Below, piece by piece: positions 10,405 through 21,207 of a stretch of DNA of 64,000 bases. Position 1 is the stretch's first letter. Every line of letters begins with the position of its first letter. The translations under genes and the position numbers were made by a program. This DNA comes from Zantedeschia hybrid cultivar. Its lineage: Eukaryota > Streptophyta > Magnoliopsida > Alismatales > Araceae. The DNA lies in contig JARZZO010000003.1 in the NCBI GenBank assembly GCA_030544215.1, positions 25,491,879 to 25,555,878 of the forward strand, written 5' to 3'. The notes beneath the pieces are model-generated. The model saw only the letters and a program-made list of their open reading frames with translations, made no database searches and was not told the origin of the DNA.

Positions 10405-10697
10405 TACGGGGGCCTATCCCGATTTTTTGTTTCTTTCTTTGTAAGCCTGCGGCCCGATGGACGGCCGATTTTGTACTTCCTTTGCTGTATATATAGGAAG
10501 TGTTTTTGGCTTTACCTTTGTGTTCTGAACAAACGACCGAATCTGGTTCTTCTTGAATCCGAGACCTTGTCGTTTTAGTTGCGGCTTGCTCAGCCGAGAC
10601 CCGATGTAGATTCGGATACGAAGTCGATAAAGTATCGCCACCGATAGTATACGCGGCCGGGGCCTTTACTAATGTTTCATACGATCCGAGGGGATAT
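10405..10697. other. 3' flank of the antisense ORF
   Basis: Non-coding. It follows the TAA of the antisense ORF and carries T-rich runs and TGTATATATAGG (near 10487), plausible 3' end sequence for that transcript. The tandem array begins at its right edge. No conserved polyadenylation signal stands out. Confidence 0.4.
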
Positions 10698-11455
10698 CCT
10701 GCCGCTCCCGACGCGGTTCACATGGCCGAAGCCACTCCCGGTTCGGTTTGCACGGACTTAGAGATATACCGCGCCGCTTCCCGATCCGGTACACATGGCC
10801 GAAGCCACTCTCGGTTCAGGTTGCCTGCGGGTTTAGAGAATAGGAAATCATGCCGCTCCCGATACGGTTTGCATGGCCGAAGCCACTCCCGGTACGGTTT
10901 ACACGGACTTAGAGAATAGGAAATCATGCCGCTCCCGATACGGTTTGCATGGCCGAAGCCACTCCCGGTACGGTTTACACGGACTTAGAGAATAGGAAAT
11001 CATGCCGCTCCCGATATGGTTTGCATGGCCGAAGCCACTTCCGGTACGGTTTACACGGACGTAGAGAATAGGAAATCATGCCGCTCCCGATACGGTTTAC
11101 ATGGCCGAAGCCACTCCCGGTACGGTTTACACGGACTTAGAGAATAGGAAATCATGCCGCTCCCGATACGGTTTGCATGGCCGAAGCCACTCCCGGTACG
11201 GTTTACACAGACTTAGAGAATAGGAAATCATGCCGCTCCCGATACGGTTTGCATGGCCGAAGCCACTCCCGGTACGGTTTACACGGACTTAGAGAATAGG
11301 AAATCATGCCGCTCCCGATACGGTCTGCATGGCCGAAGCCACTCCCGGTACGGTTTATACGGACTTAGAGAATAGGAAATCATGCCGCTCTCGATATGGT
11401 TTGTATGGCCGAAGCCACTTCCGGTACGGTTTACACGGACTTAGAGATATACCAT
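10698..11455. repeat. 76-bp tandem array between pol and the antisense ORF
   Basis: About ten units. GCCGCTCCCG-type starts are seen at 10701, 10773, 10852, 10928, 11004, 11080, 11156, 11232, 11308 and 11384, so from 10852 onward the period is exactly 76. Each unit carries CCGATACGGTTTGCATGGCC, GAAGCCACTCCCGGTACGG and TTTACACGGACTTAGAGAAT. Central units are nearly identical and edge units are diverged, as expected from unequal exchange or slippage. Open frames across it are by-products of the repeat. Tat-lineage elements are known for hypervariable tandem repeats in their 3' untranslated part, which can seed satellite DNA elsewhere. Confidence 0.95.
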
Positions 11456-11517
11456 GGCTTTCTGAAAAAGAAACCTTATTTATTCATGCCCTCCGGCTAA
11501 ATTCCGGGTGAGGTGAT

Positions 11518-12600
11518 TTACATGAAATAACGCCGAAGGCGTTCCACATTCCAGGTGCGAGGGAGAGGTTGGCCCGAAAGGGTCTCCAACCGATAAGCCC
11601 CTCGTCTGATTACCTCTTTTACCCGATACGGCCCCTCCCAGTTGGGGGCAAGCTTCCCTGCGGCTTCGGCTGGCTTAGATGCATGAGCATTCCTTAGCAC
11701 GAGGCTCCCGATTTCAAAGCTTCGGGGCTTCACTCGAGTGTTGTGGTACCTGGCCATGCGCTGTTGATAAGCCGCCAGCTGAACGCGAGCTTTATCTCGG
11801 GTTTCTTCTATGAGGTCGAGATGATCTTTTAGGACTTCTTCATTGGTCTCTGGATCGTAAGAAATGACTCTTGGAGAGGGGAGGCCGATTTCTATAGGAA
11901 TAACGGCTTCTATCCCGTAAGCTATGTGAAATGTAGTCTCGCCGGTAGGGGTTCGGGTCGTAGTTCGATATGCCCAAAGAACACTTGGTAGCTCTTCTAC
12001 CCATCGGCCTTTGGCTTCGCCGAGGTGGGTTTTAGTCCCTGCAATAGGCTTCGGTTGGTGACCTCGACCTGGCCGTTTGCCCGAGGATGTGCTACCGAAG
12101 TGAACTTATGAAGGATGCCGAAGCCGGCGCAGTTATCGCTGAACCGACGGCTATCGAACTGCTTGCCGTTGTCTGAAATGATGGCCCGGGGGATGCCGAA
12201 CCGGTAGATGATGGACTTCCATACGAAATTCCAAGCATTGCCATCGGTTATGGACGCGAGAGGTTCGGCTTCTACCCACTTGGTGAAGTAGTCTACTGCC
12301 ACGATGAGGAATTTCCTTTGGCCGGTGGTGACAGGAAAAGGCCCCAGGAGGTCGATTCCCCATTGAGCGAAAGGCCAGGGGTCGAATAGGGGGGTCAGAA
12401 GGGTGGCTGACTGGTGGATGAGGGAGTTGAACCTCTGGCACTGATCGCAGCGTCGTACGAGGGCCAAGGCGTCCTCTCGGAGTGTCGGCCACCAGTATCC
12501 TTGCCTTAGAAGCTTGTGAGCCAGGGCCCTTTCTCCCGCATGTGCTCCGCATACCCCTTCGTGTACCTCTCTCATGGCGTAGTTGGCTTCGGTCGGGCCG
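11518..12600 (-). pseudogene. Tat integrase region (zinc finger, DDE core, C-terminal module)
   Basis: Read on the minus strand. An HHCC-type zinc region (VHEGVCGAHAG, then CDQCQ) lies at about 12570-12440. The catalytic core has all three acidic residues: Asp in GIDLLGPF (about 12350), Asp in ISDNGKQFD (about 12170) and Glu in ANGQVEVTNR (about 12080). A one-base deletion near 12035 throws the frame out and the first frame stops at 11997. The continuing frame carries the rest of the core and the GPY-type module (NWEGPYRVKEV) down to a stop at 11518. Integrase joins the cDNA to chromosomal DNA with five-base staggered cuts, matching the CACAG duplication. No chromodomain follows, as usual for the Tat lineage. 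Confidence 0.88.
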
Positions 12601-12799
12601 AGGCACCGTAACAATGGTCGGCCGAAAGACTTCTTATACAGCAGCCCGTCCAGAAGAAGGAAGTGAGATGAGCGCTGCCGAACATGCTTCGCTTCCCTTG
12701 AATCGGGCGGGACCTCTCCTCGGAGGAGAAAAGTGACAAGGGGAGTCATCCAGGTCTTGGCTTCGGCCTCGGTTATTTGCATGACCTCAGGCTCACCGA

Positions 12800-13240
12800 G
12801 GCTTGGTTCGGCGAGTTCCTCTACTAGGATCATTCGGCCTCCTCCCCCGTCTTGGGTTGATGCCAGCCGGAAAAGGGCATCGGCTCGGGCATTCTCGGCT
12901 CTCGGGATCCGTACAATTACATAGGAATCGAATTGAGCGAGGATCTTACGAGTCACCTGGAGATAAGATGTCATTATTACATCCCGAGCTTCGTATTCCC
13001 CGGAAACATGACTGGCGATCAGCTGAGAGTCGCTAAAGGCCTTCAGGTTCCGGACGCCGAGCTTTCTTGCGGCCCGGAGGCCGGAAATGAGGGCTTCATA
13101 CTCGACGACGTTATTGGTGGCTGGAAAGGAGAAGCGTAGCGCGTACTCCATGACGACCCCTTCGGGTGATGCCAGGATCCATCCGGCGCCGCTGCTCGTG
13201 GAGCACGCGGAGCCGTCTACATAAAGTTGCCACTCGTCCG
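12800..13240 (-). pseudogene. Tat RNase H domain
   Basis: Within the same long frame as RT. LYVDGSA (first Asp, near 13215), VVEYEAL (Glu, near 13105) and FSDSQL (Asp, near 13030) form the acidic triad, followed by RIPRAENARADALF near 12890 (the conserved His/Asn area). RNase H removes the RNA strand during reverse transcription. A Pro/Ala/Ser/Glu-rich linker near 13320-13240 separates it from the RT connection. The domain itself is uninterrupted. Confidence 0.87.
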
Positions 13241-13389
13241 CCGGTGTGTGAGCCGAAGTGCCCTCGGCTTCGGATACGTCGGCTTCCGGCTGAGGTGCCG
13301 AGGAAGCACTGGGAGTGAGTTCGGCGATAAAGTCGGCCAATGCCTGAGCTTTTATTGCTATTCGAGGCGCATAGGAGATGTCGAACTCT

Positions 13390-14932
13390 CCTAACTCAAT
13401 CGCCCATTTTGCCAGTCTGCCGGATACCTCCGGCCGGGAAAGAACTTGCCTTAGGGGCTGGTCGGTGAGAACCTTTACCGAATGGGCAAGAAAATAAGGC
13501 CGGAGCCTCCTCGCGGACGAGACGAGGGCCAAAGCCAATTTTTCTAGAGCGAGATACCGGAGTTCTGCTCCTTGAAGGGCTCGGCTGGTATAGTAGACCG
13601 GCTTCTGAACGCCGTCTTGTTCTCGGATGAGGACGGCGCTGATAGCTGTCTCGGATACCGCGAGGTAAAGGCTCAGCGGCTCCCCTGGGACTGGCTTGGA
13701 CAGAATGGGGACTGTAGAGAGGTAGGCCTTCAGTTGGGCGAAGGCTGCCTGGCATTCATCCGTCCAGGCGAAGCTATTAGCCTTCTTCAGCAGCTTGAAG
13801 AAGGGGAAGCAGTAATCCGCCGCCCTCGACATGAAGCAGCTTAGGGCTGCGATCCTTCTGTTTAGCTTCTGTACCTCTCGGAGGTTTGCCGGAGGGCGCA
13901 TCTGTATGATGGCCGAAACCTTCTCGGGGTTAGCTTCTACCCCCCAGTGGGTGACCATGTAGCCGAGGAACTTCCCGGAGGCTACCCCGAAGGCGCACTT
14001 GGTCGGATTCAGCCTCATTTTGTATCGCCGCAGGGCGGAGAACGTCTCGGCTAAGTCGGCCAAATGTTCTGCAGCGACGCGGCTCTTGACCAGCATATTG
14101 TCTATGTAGATTCCATATTGTGGCCGAGCTGCGGGGCGAACACTTTATTGACGAGGCGCTGATATGTCGCGCCAGCGTTCTTCAGGCCGAAAGGCATCCG
14201 GGTATAGCAATATAGACCTAGATCGGTCGTGAAGCTGGTTTTGCTTTCGTCATCCGGATGCATTCGGATCTGGTGATAGCCTGAATAGGCGTCGAGGAAG
14301 CTCAGGAGCTCGTGGCCGGAGGTTGCATCCACCACCTAATCTATCCGAGGTAGCGGGAAGCTATCCATCGGATAGGCTTTGTTAAGGTTGGTGAAGTCCA
14401 CGCACATTCGCCACTTGCCATCCTTCTTCGGCACCATCACTATGTTGGCGATCCAGTCCGGGTGATGCACCTCTCGGAGGTGCCCGGCGTCCAGCCCCTT
14501 CTGAACTTCGGCTTGGATGGCAGCTCTCCTTTCTTGATTGAAGGTACGCCGTTTCTCCTTAACCGGGGGCTGGTTAGGATCGGTGTGTAGCCGGTGTTCT
14601 GCTACTTCCGGGTCGACTCCGGGCATGTCTGTCGGAGACCAGGCGAATATGTCGAGATTCTTTTTCAAGAACTCGGTGAGTTTCTCCGCTTCGGTTTTCT
14701 CCAGACCGGAGCCTATCATCAGGGTTCGCCCTTCGCCTCCCGGAACCGGAATGGCGACGAGTTCTTCTCCCGGGGACGCCTCGGCTGATGATTCAATTGC
14801 CAGGGACTCGGCTGCAGCCTTCCTTTTGATCGAAATCATGTAGCATTGCCGGGCTGCTTCTTGATTTCCCTTGGCCTCACCTATTCCGTGGCTAGTATGG
14901 AACTTTAGCTTTTGATGGAAAGACGAAGGCAC
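13390..14932 (-). pseudogene. Tat reverse transcriptase, frameshifted, active site YIDN
   Basis: The minus-strand frame from 14932 gives PVKEKRRTFNQERR, KWRMCVDFTNLNKAYP and SFPLPRID. It stops at TAG 14336-14338 where Gln is usual, then resumes in the same frame with FLDAYSGYHQIRMH and MPFGLKNAGATYQRL. A one-base deletion near 14110 shifts the frame. In the new frame the catalytic box reads YIDN where the family has Y-x-D-D, so the second catalytic Asp is lost as well. The thumb/connection part (NPTKCAFGV, FLGYMV and CFPFFKLLKKA) follows intact in the 700-residue frame 14096-11997. This protein copies genomic RNA into cDNA. Stop, frameshift and catalytic change together make this copy inactive. 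Confidence 0.9.
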
Positions 14933-15055
14933 GGCTCCGACCCCGCCGATTAGCCTTCGGCCAAAGATGGCGTTGTAGGCTGAATCGATTTTTACAACGG
15001 CAAAATCCGTTTCAACGGTTAGTTGCCAGGGGGCGGAGACTATAGTTACAGGGAG

Positions 15056-15442
15056 TTAGACAATGCCCTCCACTCGGCAGGGCGAACCGTTGAAACCAAA
15101 GAGGGGGCCCCGGTGAGGCTTCATATTAGCCCCGCTTAATCCCATTTTTACAAAGCAATCGTAAAACAAGATGTTCGAGGCGCTACCATTATCAACAAAA
15201 ATACGATGTACATCGTAACTGTTTATTACAGCGTTTATGACGAGGGCGTCGTCGTGAGGGACCTGAATATCAATCAGGTCCTCTGAGCCGAAGGTAATAT
15301 CTTCTTGGCGAGGCCGCTTCGGCTCGACGTCGACCGTTGCTATAGTGGCAGAGCTGCATTGCCGGCGCCTTGATCCTTCTCCCGGCCCTCCGGATATCAT
15401 CATAATGGACCCAGAGCTGGGTCTTTGATGGGATGCTTCCAC
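15056..15442 (-). pseudogene. Tat aspartic protease domain
   Basis: The frame is the same as gag. IFVDNGSASNILFYD holds the catalytic Asp, but the usual D-T-G or D-S-G reads D-N-G, which should impair activity. The second half (GFNGSPCRVEGIV) ends at a TAA (15056-15058) where the family usually has Gln. Downstream of the stop the same frame continues (LPVTIV, then YNAIFGRRLI) into the RT start, so the stop is a mutation inside pol. The protease processes the Gag-Pol polyprotein in the virus-like particle. Confidence 0.82.
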
Positions 15443-15490
15443 CGGGGCCGAGGTGATCTTTGGCGGAGGAGCAGCTCCTTTTTCCGGGGG

Positions 15491-16954
15491 CTACTGTGGC
15501 CTGGCCGTCTCAGAGACGTCCCGGTTTCGCTGCGGCGGGGGCTGCTCTCGCCGAAGCTGCGGCAGTCTACCTTCCCTGATGAGGCGGTCGATTTCTTCCC
15601 GAAGGTGTCGGCACTCGTCCGTCGTGTGGCCGATCTCCCGGTGATACTCGCAGTATTTGCCGGGATCCCTTCGGCGGAGATCCGTCTTTATGCGCTCTGG
15701 TCGCCGGATCATGCCCTTTACCTCCATGAGCATTCGGGAAGGGGGAGCGGGTAGCGGTAGGTACCGCAGCTGCGGATCCCGTCGCCTTTCTCGGTCCCAC
15801 TCCTCCCTGCGATATCGCTTTCGAGAGGGCTCTTGATCTTCGGGCCGAGGGCGGACCACCTGAGGGGCAGGTGCCGAGGCTGCTTCGGCTGCGCCTTTAC
15901 CTTTGGACATCATCAGGGCCTCCCGGTTGATATACTTGTGGGCTCGGGCTACGAGGTCCTGGAAGGTAGGGGGATGGCGCTTCCCGATGGAGCCGAGGAG
16001 CCCTTCGTCCCGACACCCGCTGATCACGGCCGAGACCGCAATCGAGCTATCAAGGTTTGGGATTTGGGCGGCCTCGGTCCGAAACTTGGTAAAATACTCC
16101 TGGAGAGTCTCGGTGGGGCCTTGCCGGATGGCTAGTAGGCTGGCGGAAGTTTTACACTGCCGAGTGGCATCATAGAACTGGTCGATAAACAGCTGGCCCA
16201 ACTGGACTAGGGAGTGGATGTAGTTGGGGGCCAGTGCCTCGAACCAAGTTAGGGCAGTCTTCTCAAGGGTGAGGGGGAAAAGTCGGCAGCGGACTGCCTC
16301 GGCGACCCCTCGGACCGAGAGGTATGTGTTGAATCTCTGAAAATGACAGACCGGATCTGTCATCCCGTCGTAGAGAGGGCCCTTCGGCAGTTTGAAATTG
16401 GGAGATACCTCGGTAGCCAGGAGCTCTGGCGTGAACGGGGTTTGCTCCAGGATGTTGCTAGCAAGGGGCGCCCCGTATGGCCGAGACACCATCTGCTGCA
16501 TTTCCTTCCGCATCGCTGTCAGCCGTCGGTCCAGGTCCGGGGCTGTTGAGGTGGCGACTGACTGTCCTCCGGTTCTGACCGGGAGGAATTCTGACGAAGC
16601 ATAGCCTTGCTCCGTTATGCGGTCGGCGCGAGGGGCTCGGGCAGGTAGCGCCGAGGGCTCGCTGCGCGCCGTAGCGGTTTCGTCGGGGGAAACCGGTGTG
16701 GGCGCTGGCCGGAACCTTGCATCTTGGACCGGGTAGAGTGGGGGGAGCTGTGCTTGCTGAGGAAGCTGTCCCAGCAATCCCACGCGCTGGGCGATGGCGG
16801 ATACCATCTCTTGAAGAGGCGCGAGGGAGGTGACGGCAGCGGCTAGCGTCGCCATCTGTTGCTGGAGCACTCCCACCCGGTCTTCTGCAGCGAGGGACTC
16901 TGGTATGACGGGCAGAGCCACGCTCGGTGGAGCAGAAGGGGCGCCTTTGGAAGG
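15491..16954 (-). pseudogene. Tat gag, N-terminus lost at a deletion junction
   Basis: The open frame runs from the deletion junction to TAG 15491-15493. The only in-frame start near its beginning is a GTG at 16919-16921, and readable protein (SKGAPSAPPSV) lies upstream of it, so the true start has been deleted. A retrotransposon gag core lies at about 16440-15960 (PLYDGMTDPVCHFQRFNTYL, then LTWFEALAPN and QFIDQFY-like LFIDQFYDA). An Arg-rich stretch follows, then a single variant zinc knuckle YCEYHREIGHTTDEC near 15650. Gag forms the particle shell and binds the RNA. After the stop the same frame goes on into protease, so the stop may be the normal gag/pol border or a CAG to TAG mutation. 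Confidence 0.87.
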
Positions 16955-17112
16955 CAGCAGGAGTCCCGGGCTTCGGCCCTTAGGAACCCCCTCCGACGGT
17001 CAAGTTAGCTTCTGAAGATGATTCAATTCAGAAGGCAAAGAGTAGCTTTAATGCTTTTTGGACGATGGTCCTTGAGGTCACGGAGACATACCTTTGGCAA
17101 TAAATAGCGGTG

Positions 17113-17120
17113 TATTTATA
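17113..17120 (-). promoter_or_regulatory. TATA box of the Tat 5' LTR
   Basis: TATAAATA on the minus strand, same context as 6575-6582. It would drive the genomic transcript. The transcript's leader and primer-binding site are gone, so RNA from here could not be reverse-transcribed normally. Confidence 0.6.
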
Positions 17121-17248
17121 GCGAAGGATAGAGGATGGTTAACGGTGAAAGCCGATATAGGACTATGTTCCGGACTTATTGGTAAACCGCCATAGTGCCT
17201 AGTCCTCCACCGGAGTGGGCCGAACACGGCTGTTGGGCTGAAGGGGGT

Positions 17249-17487
17249 TGGGCCGCTGATGGGCCGAAGCCTGCTGGGCCGAGGGCTACTGTGCCGCTTA
17301 CGGGCCGAGGGCTGTTGGGCCGCTGATGGGCCGAAGCCTGCTGGACCGAGGGCTACTGTGCCGCTTACAGGCCGAGGGCTGTTGGGCCGAGGGCTGTTGG
17401 GCCGCTGATGGGCCGAGGCCTGCGGGCCGAGGGCTAGTGTGCCGCTTACGGGCCGAAGGCTGTTGGGCCGCTGATGGGCCGAAGGCT
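17249..17487. repeat. 67-bp subrepeats of the Tat 5' LTR, variant array
   Basis: Same unit as 6711-6935, with an additional 15-base piece (TTGGGCCGAGGGCTG) in the second unit and a one-base loss in the third. The remaining units carry scattered substitutions. Confidence 0.8.
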
Positions 17488-17570
17488 TCCTGAGGGCCTT
17501 CTATTGCTGCTACTGGGCTGAACTGGGTTTTGGCTTGTTTTAATGGGCCGAATCGGATTCTGCCTCATCA

Positions 17571-17575
17571 CACAG
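17571..17575. other. Target-site duplication CACAG (right side of Tat element)
   Basis: Exact repeat of 6044-6048. Sequence from 17576 on continues the pre-insertion locus interrupted at 6043. Confidence 0.9.
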
Positions 17576-18360
17576 TATTTAACGGAGTTGGAAAATCAGA
17601 ATTAGGATGTGGAAATAGCGGTTTTCCGGTTCCGATTCTAATAGCTTATCAGAAAACTTTTCAGATTGCAATTCTGATAGTTACCAGTTTCGTATTCAGA
17701 CTTCTTTTTTCTAATTTGAAACAGGCCAAAAAGTAGGATAATCTAGTTTTTGTTTTCGGCAAAAGAGAATGAAGAACTACTCCAAACCATGCACTCTGCT
17801 GGAACGTATGTCATTAAACCAAAAATCGTTTAGATGGAGGCATAGGTTGATTTGATACATCCAGATATAGGTCTTAAAGAGTTTCAGACCTATTAATAAA
17901 TCTGGCATTGCCCATCAGCACGAATTCAACCTACATCCCTTAATTTAACTGAAAAAGGTACATGTGCAACTTTATAGTTCATTTGTGCAGAAAGACTATT
18001 GAAATATCTAGGTCGGTCACATTACTCATGTCCTATCTGGTGAGTGTTTCATTTCGGGAGGAGTCAGAAGATTTCATGTTGCTGGACTGATTATAATTCC
18101 TTCTTCTTCTTCTTTTTTCCTGATCATCTTCAGATTTTTCTGTCAAGATTTAATAGGGCTAGTCCCATTCACAAAAGGAGAAAAAAAACATCATAGGTAA
18201 TCTAACATGCATGTAGTTGATGCTTGAGAGCAAAACCAGAACATCATAGAAAAAAAGTATTATCCCTCATATGTCCTCAGGTAGTTGCAACTAATTTCTA
18301 GGTAAGGCTTTAAACAAAAAGAAAATGGAATTTAAAAAGTCTTGTGCCTTGAGAACTGCA
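17576..18360. other. Non-coding flank to the right of the Tat element
   Basis: AT-rich sequence with no open frame of interest. It is the continuation of the sequence left of 6044. A T-rich CTT repeat lies near 18100-18118. I see nothing else in it. Confidence 0.5.
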
Positions 18361-19626
18361 TGCTCTGCATCATCTCTCTCTCTCCCTCTCTGTTTCTCTC
18401 TCTCTTTCTCTCTCTCACACACACACACAAAAGATGTAGCAACTAAAGTAGTTACAAGTAACTTAGAGAACAACAAGGAGCCTGCTGTCTTGATGCATTG
18501 TAAAAATAAAAAAAATTGATGCACCAGCATCATTGTCTTGTGGGCTTACTTTATATGGCAGAGGAGGGAAACATAAAAGGTAATAGAACATGGAGAGATG
18601 AAACCTCCAAGAGTATACCTAGAAAAATAGTAAAATGAAAGCTAATACAATATGGAGAGATGAAAATTGTCTCAAGCATAATTGACTCAACCTTATTAAC
18701 TCTCTCTGCTAATTCCTTCACAAGCTGAGTCAACTGTATATTTTCCACTTTTATTTGCATTTGAGATGACTCACCACTCCACAAAAATTTTAGGATAGGA
18801 CCGGTGCCAACTCCATGCACGCGTCCTGCCCTATCTTTGTCAAAAACTTGTGCATAGACATCATCTTCTGTAACAATAGAGGCTTTACAGGAGATTGGTG
18901 GTTGCATATTTTTATGAGCTTAAAGTTTTTTCTGTGATGATGAATAGTAAACTTAACATAATCAAGTATAAACTTTATATGCAAAATTAAAATTCACATA
19001 TCCAATGTCATACAATCATGGCTGCACATTTGTCGTTAACTGGTTGACCATTCTTTTTGACACAGGTCTTAATAAATAAGTCCCCATGATCTAGTGCAAC
19101 TCCATTTTTTTCTTTTTACAAGAAAAAAATAATTAAATATAAGTGAGAGAATTTTTATATCAAATAAGTTGAATTGGAACCTAAACGTAAGGATTTGAAG
19201 TTTTTAACATTTACCTCCTCTTCATTGACATTGGTAGAACTTTTCGTTCCAACACAATGGAATAGCATATGCTTTTTTTTGTTTTTTGTTTTATTAATCT
19301 TACTACATCTATAAAAATACTCCACACAATTAACACAAGTGAACATGATATAAATTATATGCTAAAAAATACATGTTTTACATTTAGATCGACTTATTAC
19401 CTACCATTTTTTTTTGCGCACCATGTAACCACAACTATTCTCCATTGTGCTTCAATCACACGTGGGTCTATTGGAAGCTTTTGTTGAGTTGCCTTCACAT
19501 TAGAAATGAAATATTTATTCCTCAGCTCTTGCTTCCATGATCTCCATTTCTAACTTAGGTCCTTCATTACCCACTCCCTTGTGTACTCGGGTATATCGTA
19601 TTTTCTCTACATTGTACATTTAAAAG
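18361..19626 (-). pseudogene. CACTA (En/Spm) Transposase_24-type gene relic, copy 2
   Basis: Direct duplicate of 3121-4262. Minus-strand exons: about 19615-19405 (YTREWVMKDL, a stop, then KWRSWKQELRNKYF and LPIDPRVIEAQWRIVVVTW), about 19255-19195 (GTKSSTNVNEEEV) and 18907-18690 (DVYAQVFDKDRAGRVHGVGT, then a heptad-like tail with VKELAERVNKVES). Introns separate them. This copy keeps about 90 bases of the last exon that are missing in copy 1. The KWR-x-W-K core and the GRVxGxG motif are typical of plant CACTA ORFs of the Transposase_24 family, whose product works with the TNP2 transposase. It ends abruptly at 19627 against a copia LTR. The left border is a CT/CA microsatellite (18368-18430). 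Confidence 0.68.
18368..18430. repeat. (CT)n/(CA)n microsatellite
   Basis: A CT-rich run passes into CACACACACA. A shorter version stands at 3128-3161 in the other duplicate. The duplicates stop matching on its left side, so it marks the breakpoint. Confidence 0.8.
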
Positions 19627-19627
19627 G

Positions 19628-21207
19628 TGTTAAGATCTGGGCGGGACGTGAAGAACGCAGCGGAAACAAAAATATAATCCCACCCGATGCCCGCATATCC
19701 GATTCAGAATGAAAAATTGGTAAACCGAAAAACAAGTTGTGATCACATCACCGTACGTGGATCCGAATCCGCGACCGTGTCGGTTCTGTCGAGGCGATGC
19801 CGCTAGCCGCACAAGTGTCCAGCCTCTAGCAATATCTACACAATCCTTCGTGGTGGTTCGTCCTCACTCTCTCGTCCAGATTAGCGTGTTTGCTGAAGAT
19901 CCGTTGGCACAACGACGTCCGAAAATTTGTGGACGGGAATTCCCGACTTTCCGGAATTGCCCGCGGTGGAGACGGGACAGCACCTAGCGCATCGAGAGGG
20001 GTACCTAGAGGAGGAGGAGAGAGAGAGGGAGACGGCCAGCCTTGAGAGCTCCTGGAGCTTGGCCCAGGATTTCTTAACAGCGTGTATATATATTAAGTCG
20101 GCACGACTTTTTATAAAAGTCTTCGAGTTAATATAATTCTCACTTAAGTACCACCGACTGAGAATCTTTTTGCGTGTGACCTTCTAAGCCCATTAACCAG
20201 TCCACTTTTCAGTCCGCTAAGTCTAATAACTATTTATCTAATTATAGTAATTAATTGATATCTAATATTTAATTAATTACTTAATCGAATTAACATCTCA
20301 TGTAAATTCGGTTGAACTTCCGATCAAGTTGGGTGCCAAACAACACCGCATGATTCTGGAAGGTAATGAGGTTCATCAACCCACTCATGGAACATGTTCG
20401 TCCACAATTACCGTGCGACTATAGTCCTTCATTCGAACAATACTCTCAAGTCGACCTAGGGTACGGTCAATTGTCAAACCCTAGATGGTCAACTCACTTG
20501 GATTAGATTTCGCCGCGCAATATCAGAAAATACTTTTTCTGATATTGTGTTCGCTCTGGCCAGAGACTCCTGCAGATCTATCATAGAGCATTATCTCTCT
20601 AGTTACCTGAGAGCGAATGATTCTCTATTGAACACACAATTACCTTCGAAGGTCTTCCGCTGGACCCGATCTTTGACTATTAGAAATCTCGTGGATAGGG
20701 ATTCATAAGCCAAGGTCATAGACCAGAAGTCTACCGACAAGGTGTCTTTGGTGTCTCAAGTCTAAGGACCATCCATGCCACTGTGACGATGAATCAAGCT
20801 AGTTGATAATCAGGTAAATTACCATTCGGCGCTTCGTATTGGATCAGTTCAGTAAACTCATTATCTAATGAGCACCTACAGATTATCCATAGTGTCTCCA
20901 CACAAGTGACTAACAAGATCGCTCACCCTCATCATGTGAGCTTGAATAACTTATACTAGTCTTACCGGATGTTTGATGCCCTCTTCAAACATCTTACGAC
21001 TAAGGATAATTAAGAATATGTATTTATAAGTCATCAATCTCATTATTATGATCGCATCATAATCAATGACTATTTCACACATTCAAGGACTTCATTATGC
21101 GTAATTATAAATACGCCAATCTACATAATGAAATAAATGTCATTTATTAGTGAACCAAATTGAAATAGGTGCCTTATGATTGGCTTTGAGGAAACTTATA
21201 TCCATCA
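19628..21207 (-). repeat. Copia 3' LTR (left LTR, 1,580 bp)
   Basis: Plus-strand ends are TGTTAAGATC and TATCCATCA, giving TG..CA borders. It matches 53925-55449 over its length with many scattered differences, so this copia family is older than the Tat element. It contains GTACCACCGACTGAGAATC and other blocks also found in the other LTRs. Open frames at 19739-20136 are not conserved in the sister LTR and are not genes. Confidence 0.85.

Larger units (their letters stand above)
6049..17570 (-). mobile_element. Ty3/gypsy Tat-lineage LTR retrotransposon with antisense extra ORF
   Basis: An 11.5-kb element on the minus strand is bounded by TGATG..CATCA LTR ends and CACAG target duplications. 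In its own direction it has a truncated 5' LTR (17570-16955), gag (16954-15491), pol in the order protease, RT, RNase H, integrase (15442-11518), a 76-bp tandem array (11455-10698), an extra ORF in the opposite orientation (10404-7919), a polypurine tract and the 3' LTR (7018-6049). The order and the antisense ORF between pol and the 3' LTR are characteristic of Tat-lineage elements in plants. GC content is far higher than in the surroundings. The shared LTR parts differ by roughly 2 percent over about 290 bases compared by eye, so the insertion is young relative to the other elements here. It is nevertheless broken by several stops, two frameshifts and a 5' deletion. Confidence 0.92.
16955..17570 (-). 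repeat. 5' LTR of the Tat element, truncated (616 bp)
   Basis: Corresponds to 6417-7018 of the 3' LTR. The 368 bases equivalent to 6049-6416, the primer-binding site, the leader and the start of gag are all missing, because the gag frame begins directly at 16954. The TATA-like box is at 17113-17120. The subrepeat block at 17249-17487 differs in length from that of the 3' LTR. The outer border CCTCATCA is intact and followed by CACAG. Confidence 0.9.

Noticed and set aside
10698..11455. Regular 76-bp units suggesting a CRISPR-like or spacer array
   Set aside because: The whole 76 bp repeats with no variable spacers, the context is a plant retrotransposon, and the ORFs across it are by-products of the period.
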